Positions 1 through 8,511 of a stretch of 10,163 bases of DNA are shown one piece after another (positions within the stretch are counted from its first letter, which is position 1; every line of letters starts with the position of its first letter). The translations under genes were made by a program, and so were the position numbers. Origin of the DNA: Chitinophagaceae bacterium. GTDB taxonomy: Bacteria > Bacteroidota > Bacteroidia > Chitinophagales > Chitinophagaceae. The stretch covers positions 1 to 10,163 of the forward strand of contig JAGNOY010000046.1 in assembly GCA_017989935.1 (NCBI GenBank), written 5' to 3'. The notes under the pieces were generated by a model. The model saw only the letters and a program-made list of their open reading frames with translations, did no database searches and was not told where the DNA came from.

Positions 1-1777
1 CACCACCTGTAGCAGTCAAATTGAAACTAGGATCACCTATAGTGACTGGAGACAAAGATGCAAAATTGATAAATTGAGGTGCTTGATTTATATCACCCGT
101 TACAGTTGGTTGTGTATTTAAAGTGTATTTAGCTGCATCTGCTCCAGCCAAACTTAAACTCATTGTCATATTAATACCAGAACCTGCATTTACATTGTCG
201 TATGTAGCAGTTCCTGTGATAGTCACTACATCAGTGCCAACTAAAGTATTCAAGGTGGCTGCAGTTAAATCTAAGGTAGCTGTATTTGTACCATCATAAT
301 TTTTAGGTGTAACAACAACGCCAGAAATAGTTAAATCTTTTGGAGTTACAGTAATAGTTTGCATCACATCAGGTGCAGCATAATAGGCTCCATTACCTGC
401 TTGTGAGGCAGTAATATCAGCTGTACCAGGACCTTTTAATGTTAAAATATTTCCTGCAATTGTAGCTACATTGGTATTAGAACTTACATAGGTAACTGGA
501 TTTCCCGATCCGCCTCCTGTGGCAGTTAATGTGATCGTAGCAGCATCATAAACCACAGTGCCTAATGGACCGAAGGTAATGGTTTGTGGAGTTAATGTGG
601 CAGGGTTAACAATTAAATTTTGAACAACAGGTGAAGCGGCTAGATAATTGGAATTGCCGGCTTGATTTGCTGTAATATCGGTATTCCCAGCTGAATAGAC
701 TGTCAATACATTACCTACCACATCAGCCACGGCAGGATTTGAACTAGTGTAAGTTATTGGATTTCCTGAACCACCACCTGTAGCTGTTAAATTAAAAGGA
801 CTCACGCCAACAGTTACTGGTGAAAGTGAACCAAAATTAATAGTTTGCGTACCTTGGTTAATGGTTATATCAACCGTTCCGCTTCCTGTGCCCACACCAT
901 TTGTTGCATCAATGGTGTAAGTTGTTGCAGACTGTGCTGTGGTAGGAATACCTGAAATTTCGCCAGTTGAACCGTTTAAAGTAAGTCCATTTGGCAATGC
1001 AGATGAAGTATAGCTTGTTGGCGTATTGGTGGCTGAAATGAAGTATGAAAAATTACTACCTACTGTGGCAGTTGATGAATTGCTTGTTACAACAGGCGCT
1101 GCAAGAGTTGATACATTAAATTGCACATTATCAATACGATTATTTCCTGTAGTGGTTGTTGCACCAGTTACTGTTAACCTTACTAATGCAGTGGCGCTAT
1201 TGTTTAAGCCAGTAACAGTGCTAAGAGTTTGAGTTGTATAGCCAGTGGGCACTGAAACTGCTTGAATTGGATTCCAAGTTGTTCCATTCGTGCTATATTC
1301 CCAAGTTTGGGTTGTAAATCCAGAAGCTGTTCTTTGAGTTACATAACTAATCACCAAATTAGAATAACTAGTCATATTTACAGAAAACACCATTGATTTT
1401 CCATTTGCAACATTACTTAATACAGATAAAGAAGAGGCTCCAGATGTTACTGTCGAAAATCCAGCTCCCGCATTCAAGGCTGATCCCCCAAACGAGGTTA
1501 ATTGATTACCCGAAGTTGCGGTAATCCAAGTAGATGAACCATTAGTACCGTTAAGATACAAAGATCCAGTACCAAAGTTTGCCACAAATGTCGTTGGAGT
1601 TGATGGTGCTGCAGCGGCGGCGGTTCCACCATTTGTTGTAGTTTGAAAATCCCATCCAGCAAGTAAGGTTTGCCCTTGAACTTGTTGCGAGGAGATTAAA
1701 CTTGTGCATAAAATTCCTAGAATCAATGCCCAGAATTTTAGCTGCTGTTTAAAATGTGTTTGAAGTTGTTGTTTCAT
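1..1777 (-). CDS. Secreted repeat protein with Ig-like and YDG-type domains, N-terminal 592 residues (runs off left edge)
   Basis: An uninterrupted frame runs from an ATG at 1777 to the window edge without a stop, so the C-terminus is missing. Residues 1-35 look like a signal peptide: basic N-terminus, hydrophobic stretch around 15-30, and likely cleavage after VQG (33-35). Residues 37-222 are a Ser/Thr/Asn-rich beta-type region, possibly a jelly-roll (starts AGWDFQ, ends near NNRIDNVQF). Residues 228-308 resemble the putative-Ig (He_PIG) family, with LPNGLTLNGSTGEISGIP at 261-278. Two homologous units of about 85 residues follow (311-397 and 398-480), each with TATGGGSGNP, SSN and ITA.QAGN motifs. 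Residues 481-564 match YDG-type repeats (KNYDGTNTA at 492-500). A third copy of the Ig-like unit begins at 568. Probably a cell-surface or extracellular adhesin-like protein, perhaps type IX secreted; the C-terminal sorting tail that would show this is out of view. Ligand unknown. The ATG is preceded by an A-rich leader without Shine-Dalgarno, as in the neighbours. Confidence 0.85.
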   Translation of the reverse strand, partial: MKQQLQTHFKQQLKFWALILGILCTSLISSQQVQGQTLLAGWDFQTTTNGGTAAAAAPSTPTTFVANFGTGSLYLNGTNGSSTWITATSGNQLTSFGGSALNAGAGFSTVTSGASSLSVLSNVANGKSMVFSVNMTSYSNLVISYVTQRTASGFTTQTWEYSTNGTTWNPIQAVSVPTGYTTQTLSTVTGLNNSATALVRLTVTGATTTTGNNRIDNVQFNVSTLAAPVVTSNSSTATVGSNFSYFISATNTPTSYTSSALPNGLTLNGSTGEISGIPTTAQSATTYTIDATNGVGTGSGTVDITINQGTQTINFGSLSPVTVGVSPFNLTATGGGSGNPITYTSSNPAVADVVGNVLTVYSAGNTDITANQAGNSNYLAASPVVQNLIVNPATLTPQTITFGPLGTVVYDAATITLTATGGGSGNPVTYVSSNTNVATIAGNILTLKGPGTADITASQAGNGAYYAAPDVMQTITVTPKDLTISGVVVTPKNYDGTNTATLDLTAATLNTLVGTDVVTITGTATYDNVNAGSGINMTMSLSLAGADAAKYTLNTQPTVTGDINQAPQFINFASLSPVTIGDPSFNLTATGG

Positions 1778-1804
1778 AATTTTAGTTATTAGTTGTTGTT
1801 TTTT

Positions 1805-1843
1805 GTTTGCACAAAGTTGACCTTAATATTTGTGCTAAACAAA
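1805..1843 (-). promoter_or_regulatory. Candidate promoter with overlapping inverted repeat, upstream of the secreted repeat protein
   Basis: Read on the minus strand, TTTG (1843-1840) is followed after 20 nt by CAACTTTG (1819-1812). This is one mismatch from the Bacteroidota -7 element TAnnTTTG at the expected spacing, and would place transcription start near 1805, about 28 nt before the ATG. The same stretch holds an inverted repeat: gtttgcacaaa (1805-1815) against tttgtgc-t-aaac (1829-1840), 11 paired bases with one bulged base and a 13-nt spacer. It could be an operator, or an accident of AT-rich DNA. The rest of 1778-2058 shows no gene. Confidence 0.35.
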
Positions 1844-2058
1844 ACATTAGGTAGATATAATGTTAACATAATACTTATACAAATAAAATCTATAAACTCA
1901 GTAAGGGTAAACACCAGATTATATTATTTACCTGACACCGAAGAAAATGATTAGCTTAAAAAGTGCAGTGTAATTTAGATATGAATTGTTTGCTTTGATT
2001 TGACTTAAGTAATATTGAGTAAAGGCATACAATTGAAAAAAACATTAATAAGGCTAAT

Positions 2059-2086
2059 AAAAAAGGGAAGACTTTCATCTTCCCTT
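2059..2086 (-). terminator. Rho-independent terminator of the pyrophosphatase gene
   Basis: A perfect 9-bp stem, AAGGGAAGA (2086-2078) with TCTTCCCTT (2071-2063), has a 6-nt loop and runs into six T residues on the minus strand (2064-2059). It starts 4 nt after the TAA stop codon at 2093-2091, so it clearly ends this transcript and separates it from the secreted-protein gene. Confidence 0.88.
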
Positions 2087-2090
2087 GAAT

Positions 2091-4904
2091 TTATTTTTTA
2101 GACACTTTGACATCTATCCTTCTGTTCATGGCTTTGCCCAATTCATTGGCATTATCACCTATTGGATACTCTTGACCATAACCAGTAGCTTCAATTCTTT
2201 TAGCATCAATACCCATGGCTACAATACGCGACATCACACTTTTTGCTCTTTCATCACTTAATTTAAGATTCCCGTCTGCCGTTCCAGTATTATCCGTGTA
2301 ACCGCCCATTTTTAATTCAACATTTGGATAAGCCTTTAAGATAGCTACCATATTTTTCAATTGCTCTTCACTAGAAGGTTTCAAGGTTGATTTGCCAGAT
2401 TCAAATTGCAAACGATCAAAGGATAACCAATTTTTTGTTTTATCATTTTCATCGATTGTTCCTGAATTAATAAAATTAACCAATTTGGCTTCAATGCTAT
2501 TAACACCAACTTTCAATTCAGTGCCATCTGCTAATTTCACTGCAGTTACCTCACCTAAATCTGCAACAAACTCCCCATCTTTTAATGTTCCAGAAGTTGT
2601 AGTAGAAGTTTCAACACCGTTTTCATTAATTACTTCTTTTTCAACAATAGCTTCTGTTTTCTCACTTTTCGGAGTACAGCAACCAGATTCAGTATCAGTG
2701 CAACCTGCTTTCTCACAAGCCATTTGCATATTAGCAATACTTGCCTTTCTATGTGCCTGAATATTATCTGCAAACATACCAGATAAAGTAGGCGCAATAA
2801 CTAATGAAACGATAGACATTAATTTAATCAAGATATTCATTGAAGGTCCAGAAGTATCTTTAAATGGATCACCTACGGTATCACCAGTCACAGATGCCTT
2901 ATGTGGTTCAGATTTTTTATATTCCATTTTACCGTTGATCTCAACACCTTTTTCAAATGATTTTTTGGCATTGTCCCATGCACCACCTGCATTATTTTGA
3001 AACATGCCCATCAATACACCACTTACTGTAGCGCCAGCTAAAAAGCCTCCCAATACTTCAGGACCTAATAAAAAACCTATAACTAAAGGAGAAATAATAG
3101 CAATAGCACCTGGTAACATCATTTTTTTAATTGAAGCCTCAGTTGAAATTGCAACACACTTATCATATTGTGGTTTTCCTGTACCTTCCATAATACCTGG
3201 AATTTCGCGGAATTGACGACGAACTTCTTCTACCATAGCCATAGCAGCTTCTCCAACTGCACGAATAGCTAAAGATGAAAATATAAAAGGAATCATGGCT
3301 CCAACAAATAATCCAGCTAACACATCAGCACGATAAATATCAATACCATCAATACCAGAAATACCAACAAATGCGGCAAATAAAGCTAACGCAGTTAAGG
3401 CAGCCGATGCAATAGCGAATCCTTTACCAGTAGCTGCTGTTGTATTACCTACGGCATCAAGAATATCTGTTTTCTCACGAACATCAGAAGGCAATTCACT
3501 CATTTCAGCAATCCCACCAGCATTATCAGCAATTGGTCCGAATGCGTCGATAGCTAATTGCATAGCTGTAGTTGCCATCATACCAGCAGCAGCAATAGCT
3601 ACTCCATATAAACCTGCAAAATGATAAGAACCATAAATTCCAGCTGCTAGGACTAACATTGGTAAAAAAGTTGATTCCATACCCATGGCTAAACCACCAA
3701 TAATATTAGTAGCATGACCTGTAGCTGACTGACGAACAATGCTTAGAACTGGACGTTTACCCATTGCTGTGTAATATTCAGTGATAATACTCATTAAAGT
3801 ACCGACTGCTAATCCAACTAATATTGAGAAGAACACACCTGTGTTTGTGAAAGTAAATCCACGTAACACCATTTCCGAAGGTAAAATATAAGATGTCAAG
3901 AAGTAACACACTATGCCAGTCAACACAATTGATCCATAGTTACCCATGTTTAAGGCATTTTGAACTTTTGAAGTACTTAAACCAGCGCTTTCAGAAATAC
4001 GAACAAAGAATGTTCCTACTATAGATAAAATGATACCAATACCTGCAATTAACATTGGCAATAAAATTGGGGCTAATCCGCCAAACATATCAGTGCCTGC
4101 TGCGCTTGTGGTTTCTTTACCCAATACCATAGTAGCTAAAACGGTAGCCACATAAGATCCAAATAAATCTGCACCCATACCTGCCACATCACCTACATTA
4201 TCACCTACATTATCTGCAATCGTGGCTGGATTACGCGGATCATCTTCAGGAATACCGGCTTCTACTTTACCCACTAAATCAGCACCCACATCAGCAGCTT
4301 TAGTATAAATACCTCCCCCAACTCTAGCAAACAAGGCAATAGACTCAGCTCCCAAAGAGAAACCTGTTAATACTTCAATTGCTTTTGATAATGCATGTGT
4401 ATATTCTGCTGAACCTACTGTGTAATTACCAACAAAGCTCATGTATAATAAAATAAACATAGAACCTAATCCTAAAACAGCTAAGCCTGCCACACCCATT
4501 CCCATTACAGAACCTCCGGTAAAGGATACTTTAAGCGCTTTGGCTAAAGAAGTACGTGCAGCTTCGGCAGTACGTACGTTAGATTTAGTAGCGATTCTCA
4601 TACCTAAGAAACCTGCTAAAGCACTAAAGAAAGCACCTACAACAAAAGCTAAGGCAATTGTCCAATGACTATTCTTGTCCGTGAAGCCCATGAAGCCTAA
4701 AAGCAAACCAGCAATCACCACAAAATAACTCATTACTTTGTATTCTGCTTTTAAGAATGCCATTGCCCCATCAGCTATATAACCGGCAATTTCTTTCATT
4801 CTGTCATTCCCTGCAGATTGCTTACTCACCCAAGCACTTTGTACAAAAGTGTATAATAAAGCCACAATACCAAAGACTGGAACTAAGTAAAATAAATTAT
4901 TCAT
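2091..4904 (-). CDS. hppA: Membrane-integral ion-pumping pyrophosphatase fused to a C-terminal OmpA-like domain (937 aa)
   Basis: Residues 1-712 form a complete membrane pyrophosphatase, which hydrolyses PPi and pumps ions across the inner membrane; I count about 16 hydrophobic segments. Family motifs seen: [11 protein letters not shown] (205-215), DDPRNPA (221-227), DNVGDNVGD (231-239), and [10 protein letters not shown] (486-495), where Ala490 and Gly493 match potassium-dependent enzymes (potassium-independent ones carry Lys at the first position). The TM6 glutamate is absent from [10 protein letters not shown] (247-256), while Glu187 in TM5 replaces a small residue, which points to a proton pump of the Flavobacterium johnsoniae type. 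After the last membrane segment comes a linker with Cys730, 735, 742 and 743, then an OmpA-like domain (about 826-935) with [17 protein letters not shown] (Asp871 and Arg886 as peptidoglycan-contact candidates) and NRRIDV. Most family members end near the PPase core, so this is a fusion. The reading frame is continuous and there is no sign of decay. The gene has its own promoter candidate and terminator. Confidence 0.95.
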   Translation of the reverse strand: MNNLFYLVPVFGIVALLYTFVQSAWVSKQSAGNDRMKEIAGYIADGAMAFLKAEYKVMSYFVVIAGLLLGFMGFTDKNSHWTIALAFVVGAFFSALAGFLGMRIATKSNVRTAEAARTSLAKALKVSFTGGSVMGMGVAGLAVLGLGSMFILLYMSFVGNYTVGSAEYTHALSKAIEVLTGFSLGAESIALFARVGGGIYTKAADVGADLVGKVEAGIPEDDPRNPATIADNVGDNVGDVAGMGADLFGSYVATVLATMVLGKETTSAAGTDMFGGLAPILLPMLIAGIGIILSIVGTFFVRISESAGLSTSKVQNALNMGNYGSIVLTGIVCYFLTSYILPSEMVLRGFTFTNTGVFFSILVGLAVGTLMSIITEYYTAMGKRPVLSIVRQSATGHATNIIGGLAMGMESTFLPMLVLAAGIYGSYHFAGLYGVAIAAAGMMATTAMQLAIDAFGPIADNAGGIAEMSELPSDVREKTDILDAVGNTTAATGKGFAIASAALTALALFAAFVGISGIDGIDIYRADVLAGLFVGAMIPFIFSSLAIRAVGEAAMAMVEEVRRQFREIPGIMEGTGKPQYDKCVAISTEASIKKMMLPGAIAIISPLVIGFLLGPEVLGGFLAGATVSGVLMGMFQNNAGGAWDNAKKSFEKGVEINGKMEYKKSEPHKASVTGDTVGDPFKDTSGPSMNILIKLMSIVSLVIAPTLSGMFADNIQAHRKASIANMQMACEKAGCTDTESGCCTPKSEKTEAIVEKEVINENGVETSTTTSGTLKDGEFVADLGEVTAVKLADGTELKVGVNSIEAKLVNFINSGTIDENDKTKNWLSFDRLQFESGKSTLKPSSEEQLKNMVAILKAYPNVELKMGGYTDNTGTADGNLKLSDERAKSVMSRIVAMGIDAKRIEATGYGQEYPIGDNANELGKAMNRRIDVKVSKK

Positions 4905-4926
4905 ACGCGTATTTTTTTTAAGAGCG

Positions 4927-4934
4927 CAAAAGTA
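4927..4934 (-). promoter_or_regulatory. Bacteroidota-type -7 promoter element (TACTTTTG) upstream of hppA
   Basis: The minus strand reads TACTTTTG, an exact match to TAnnTTTG, 22 nt before the hppA ATG at 4904, followed by CGC. The -33 partner is weak: TTTC-like sequence about 19-20 nt upstream rather than TTTG. The same 8-mer occurs before infC. Confidence 0.5.
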
Positions 4935-5051
4935 GGGAAATGAACTTTAAAAATGAAATATTAAGCCTATAGTTCCTTGAATATTATTAAGAATGCACTA
5001 TAAAAGGTCAATATTGAAATATTTGAGCTTCTTGTATTTATTGAATGACAT

Positions 5052-5076
5052 AAAAAAACCTACCGTTAGGTAGGTT
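5052..5076 (-). terminator. Rho-independent terminator of secDF
   Basis: A perfect 8-bp stem, AACCTACC (5076-5069 on the minus strand) with GGTAGGTT (5064-5057), has a TAAC tetraloop and runs into seven T residues (5058-5052). It lies 19 nt after the secDF stop at 5096. The plus side also has a short T-rich stretch (ttcttttta), but no plus-strand gene would use it. Confidence 0.88.
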
Positions 5077-5095
5077 CTTTTTATTATGCTTAGCC

Positions 5096-8000
5096 TTAGG
5101 CCATTTTCTTTAATTCCTCAATTCGCTTCTCCTTATCTTCTTCCATGGTTAACTTATCTTTCTTATCAAGATCAATCAAAATTGGTGAAGCCACAAAGAT
5201 TGATGAATAGGTTCCTGTTACCACACCAATCATCATTGCAAATGCAAAGCCTTTGGTTACTTCTCCTCCAAATATAAACAAGATTAACAAAGTGATAAAT
5301 ACAGTCAATGAAGTCATTATGGTTCTGCTCATAGTATCATTAATGGCCGAATTAATCACATTAGTTTTCGAATCACCTGGACGTTTTCTGAAATATTCGC
5401 GAATTCTATCGAATACAATAACTGTATCATTCATAGAAAATCCAATTACAGTAAGCACGGCAGCAATAAAGTGCTGATCAATCTCTAAAGTGAATGGAAC
5501 AACACGACGTAAAAATGAGAACACCGCTAAGGTTACAAATACATCATGTAACAAGGCCACAAGTGTACCTACAGAATACTGCCATTTACGGAATCGAACA
5601 AATATGTAAATAGATATAAATAAAATCGACCAAAATGTAGCCCACAAGGCACCTTTCTTCAAATCATCAGAAATAGAAGGCTTCACAGTTTGAGAACTCA
5701 TGATGTATTTGCTCTTAAATTCTGCTTCAGCAATATTAGTGTTTACAAAGCCGCTAGCCTTTAATGCTTCGAACAATTTGCTTTGAACTTCTTGTTCAAC
5801 TTCTTTCGAGTCATTTGCAATTTTATAAGCAGTGGTAATATTTACTTGATTATCAGTTCCAATTGTTTTTACAATAGGTGCAACCTCAAAAGTTGATTTA
5901 AGTGCTTCAGCAATCTGACTTGTTTTTACCTCTTTATCCATACGCACTGTATAACTTCTACCACCAGCAAATTCAACTCCATAATCAAAACCATAGAAAA
6001 TTGATGAAATACCTAAGATTAATACAACAATTGAAATAATGTATGCATTCTTTCTCCACTCAATAAACTTGAAATGAGATTTCTTAAATATCTTTTCAGA
6101 CAAGGGTGTAAAATAATTGAAATGTTTACCACCTTTCATTCTCATATCTGTAATTAAACGAGATACTAGGATTCCACAAAATAAAGATAATAAGATACCT
6201 AAAATTTGAGTTGTAGCAAATCCTAAGACAGGTCCTAAACCAAAAATAAATAATATAACCGCAGTCATTAATACTGTGATGTGACCATCTAATACTGGGC
6301 TCAAAGAACGTCTATACCCTTCATTCACAGCTGCTTCATGATTCTTTCCTAACTTAAGCTCCTCTTTGATCCGCTCAAAAATAATTACATTAGTATCCAC
6401 AGCCATACCAATAGTTAATACTAAACCTGCAATACCTGCAGCAGTTAATGAGGCATGTAAAGCGGCTAGTACACCAATAGTAAACAATAAATTTAAAATC
6501 AAGGCAATATTCGCCACCCAACCAGCACTATTATAATAAACCAACATCAAAATAAAGATGATGATAAAAGAAATAACAAATGACATCAAACCACCGTTCA
6601 CAGCTTCTTTTCCTAAAGTTGGACCTACCACTTGCTCTTGAACAATATTTGCAGGAGCAGGTAACTTTCCGGTTTTAAGAATATTTGCTAAATCTTGTGC
6701 CTCCTCTACAGAAAAACTACCTGTAATATTAGAGTTTCCACCTGCAATTGTTTCGCTAGGCGCTGGAGCAGAATAAACTAAATCGTCCAATACAATAGCA
6801 ATAGACTTACCAATATTTGCACCTGTAAGTTTTTCCCATGCTCTAGCTCCAATAGGATCCATGCTCATTTGAATATCTGGTTGACCAGTTACTCTGTCAT
6901 AATCTTGACGAGTATCCGTGATGTGATCACCACCTAATTTAGGTTCGTCAGATCCTGCATTCTTTTTAATCGCAAATAAAATCACGACCTTCTCCTTCTC
7001 ACGAATTTCTTTATCAGCTATCCCATAATAAAACTTCAAATTTTTAGGGAATTGATTTTTAACAATATCCAAATTAAGATATTTGTTCAATTGGGCAGTA
7101 TCGCGACTAAATACATATGAAATTTGTGGGGTATGTACTACTTCTCCATTCTTACCTTGTCTTACTTGAAAACCGCCTAATAAGAAACTACGCAAAGGAT
7201 TCAATCTTCTGGCTTTAGCTAATTTTTGTTCATCTGATAATCCAGCCATGCTAGTGTCTTCATCTTTTGAACTTCCTTTACTTTTTAAAGAGGCTAATGT
7301 AGTATCTGCTTTTTCAGCTTTGTTTGAATCTTTATTTTCTACTACAGCAGGTAATTGAAGTGAAGTATCCTTTACACCAGCTAAAAATGACTTTAATTCT
7401 TCATCAGCTTTAATGATACTAGAGCTAATTTCATGTTGAGAATATGTTTCCCAGAATTCTAATTTAGCTGTTGCTTGCAAATACTTACGAACACGCTCAG
7501 GATTATTCACACCCGCTAATTCTACACTAATAATTCCACGATTGTCATCAAGATTTACATTAGGTTGAGCCACACCAAATTTATCAATACGGGTTAATAA
7601 TACACGATATGTTCTATTAATGGCATCTTTAGATTCTTCTCTTAATTTCCTCAATATTTCATCATCTGAAGAATTAAAGTTGATTCCTTTAGAATTCGCT
7701 GTAACAAACAAATTGGCTAATCGAGCATTTGGATTTTGCTCTTTATACGCATTTCCAAATAAGGTAATAAAGTCTGATTGGCTATTAGATTGCATTTGCT
7801 TAGCGCTAGCCAAAGCTTTATTTAATGCTGGATCAGATCCATTATTGCTTAGATTTCTTACTAAATCATCCAAACTAACTTCAAGTACCACATTCATACC
7901 ACCTTGCAAATCTAATCCAAGGTTTAATTCTTGTTCTTTGGCTTCTTGATAAGTGTATGATGTAAACCCAAGATTATATACCTTGTTATTAGACAAACTA

Positions 8001-8203
8001 TCTAGTCTGAATCGTAACTTATCAGATACCAACATTTTCTTGGTGGCGTCATTAATACCAGGGTTTTCAGCATTCACCAATTGAGTTACCTTCGAAGCTT
8101 GCTTCTTCTCAAAATTATTTACAACGAATGTAAAAGATAATTGGAATAATGAAATTAAAATCAGCGCTATAGTAAATAGCTTTATCAATCCTTTTAACTG
8201 CAT
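5096..8203 (-). CDS. secDF: Fused protein translocase subunit SecDF (1035 aa)
   Basis: SecDF is an inner-membrane partner of the SecYEG channel; it uses the proton (or sodium) gradient to pull exported proteins into the periplasm. SecD half: TM1 at 7-27, the signature LGLDLQGGMNVVLEV (95-109), a large periplasmic P1 region to about 535, then five membrane segments including GMAVDTNVIIFERI (599-612). SecF half: from about 717, with FAGGRSY (745-751), LLHDVFV (884-890) and GFSMNDTVIVFDRIRE (921-936). Asp603, Asp887 and Arg933 correspond to the charged residues required for ion coupling in Thermus SecDF (Asp340, Asp637, Arg671), so the motor looks intact. Residues about 285-335 are a Lys/Ser/Asp-rich stretch inside the periplasmic region, probably a flexible insertion. 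Fusion of the two halves is normal in Bacteroidota. The start at 8203 is supported by the basic-then-hydrophobic N-terminus MQLKGLIKLF. Confidence 0.97.
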   Translation of the reverse strand: MQLKGLIKLFTIALILISLFQLSFTFVVNNFEKKQASKVTQLVNAENPGINDATKKMLVSDKLRFRLDSLSNNKVYNLGFTSYTYQEAKEQELNLGLDLQGGMNVVLEVSLDDLVRNLSNNGSDPALNKALASAKQMQSNSQSDFITLFGNAYKEQNPNARLANLFVTANSKGINFNSSDDEILRKLREESKDAINRTYRVLLTRIDKFGVAQPNVNLDDNRGIISVELAGVNNPERVRKYLQATAKLEFWETYSQHEISSSIIKADEELKSFLAGVKDTSLQLPAVVENKDSNKAEKADTTLASLKSKGSSKDEDTSMAGLSDEQKLAKARRLNPLRSFLLGGFQVRQGKNGEVVHTPQISYVFSRDTAQLNKYLNLDIVKNQFPKNLKFYYGIADKEIREKEKVVILFAIKKNAGSDEPKLGGDHITDTRQDYDRVTGQPDIQMSMDPIGARAWEKLTGANIGKSIAIVLDDLVYSAPAPSETIAGGNSNITGSFSVEEAQDLANILKTGKLPAPANIVQEQVVGPTLGKEAVNGGLMSFVISFIIIFILMLVYYNSAGWVANIALILNLLFTIGVLAALHASLTAAGIAGLVLTIGMAVDTNVIIFERIKEELKLGKNHEAAVNEGYRRSLSPVLDGHITVLMTAVILFIFGLGPVLGFATTQILGILLSLFCGILVSRLITDMRMKGGKHFNYFTPLSEKIFKKSHFKFIEWRKNAYIISIVVLILGISSIFYGFDYGVEFAGGRSYTVRMDKEVKTSQIAEALKSTFEVAPIVKTIGTDNQVNITTAYKIANDSKEVEQEVQSKLFEALKASGFVNTNIAEAEFKSKYIMSSQTVKPSISDDLKKGALWATFWSILFISIYIFVRFRKWQYSVGTLVALLHDVFVTLAVFSFLRRVVPFTLEIDQHFIAAVLTVIGFSMNDTVIVFDRIREYFRKRPGDSKTNVINSAINDTMSRTIMTSLTVFITLLILFIFGGEVTKGFAFAMMIGVVTGTYSSIFVASPILIDLDKKDKLTMEEDKEKRIEELKKMA

Positions 8204-8455
8204 GTCTTTTGTCTTAGTTAAGTTTATTTTTAGAACGTGCGAAGATACAATTAATTTGGAATTATGCTAGTGTAATTTAAGTCAATTAATATTAGCCTTA
8301 AAAAAACGGGTTTTTTCAATGGCAGCAAGGGTTCCAGACAACTTTTTTATTTTCAATTTTCTCATAAACATATCAAACCCATTTTCAATATGACTAAAGT
8401 CTGAAACTCAAACTTGATATCGTCGTTAATCTGTAGACCTTCATTAAACACATAT
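8204..8455. other. Intergenic stretch without a convincing gene
   Basis: The gap between the His/Arg-rich gene and secDF is about 308 bp including the terminator at 8456-8491. It holds the secDF leader and weak promoter candidate. The only coding-like content is two short overlapping minus-strand frames in different phases (roughly 8465-8370 and 8402-8282), the second containing an ATG at 8371 for a 29-residue basic peptide. Neither has a recognisable motif or convincing start signals, so I do not call a gene. Confidence 0.6.
8240..8247 (-). promoter_or_regulatory. Possible -7 promoter element upstream of secDF
   Basis: The minus strand reads TATCTTCG, one mismatch from TAnnTTTG, 36 nt before the secDF ATG. 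I see no TTTG at the -33 position, so this is a weak call made on position and partial match. Confidence 0.3.
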
Positions 8456-8491
8456 AAAAAACATAAAAGCCCAAAAAATTGAGCTTTTATG
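8456..8491 (-). terminator. Rho-independent terminator of the His/Arg-rich peptide gene
   Basis: The 11-bp stem CATAAAAGCTC/GGGCTTTTATG (one T-G wobble) spans 8491-8462 with an 8-nt AT-rich loop, followed by six T residues (8461-8456) on the minus strand. It begins 20 nt after the stop codon at 8512. That this short frame has its own strong terminator supports it being a real gene. Confidence 0.82.
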
Positions 8492-8511
8492 ATTAAATTC
8501 TTCATGACAAA

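Noticed and set aside
1026..1232. Plus-strand open frame of 68 codons
   Set aside because: It is antisense to the continuous secreted repeat protein, whose signal peptide and Ig-type repeats are clear.
1860..1869. 10-base perfect palindrome ATGTTAACAT, and a similar one (TCAATATTGA) at 5008-5017
   Set aside because: Ten-base AT-rich palindromes are expected by chance in DNA of this composition, and neither is placed next to a promoter element.
2392..5477. Several open frames of 60-120 codons on the plus strand within the pyrophosphatase and secDF genes
   Set aside because: They lie antisense to strongly conserved genes, have no family motifs and no promoter or terminator, and arise from codon bias of the real genes.
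5096..8203. secD and secF fusion as a novelty
   Set aside because: The fused form is normal in Bacteroidota and several other phyla.
2091..8203. Functional operon linking SecDF and the pyrophosphatase through the ion gradient
   Set aside because: A strong terminator (5052-5076) and a separate promoter candidate lie between them, so adjacency alone is not evidence of a joint system.
8299..8317. A7-CGGG-T6 hairpin as a terminator
   Set aside because: The stem is nearly all A-T with a tiny loop, and no convincing gene ends just before it on either strand.
8282..8371. Short basic peptide (29 residues, beginning MFMRKLKIKKL) as a peptide natural-product precursor
   Set aside because: The start vaguely resembles Bacteroidota precursor leaders, but there is no double-Gly site, no core region and no maturation genes nearby.
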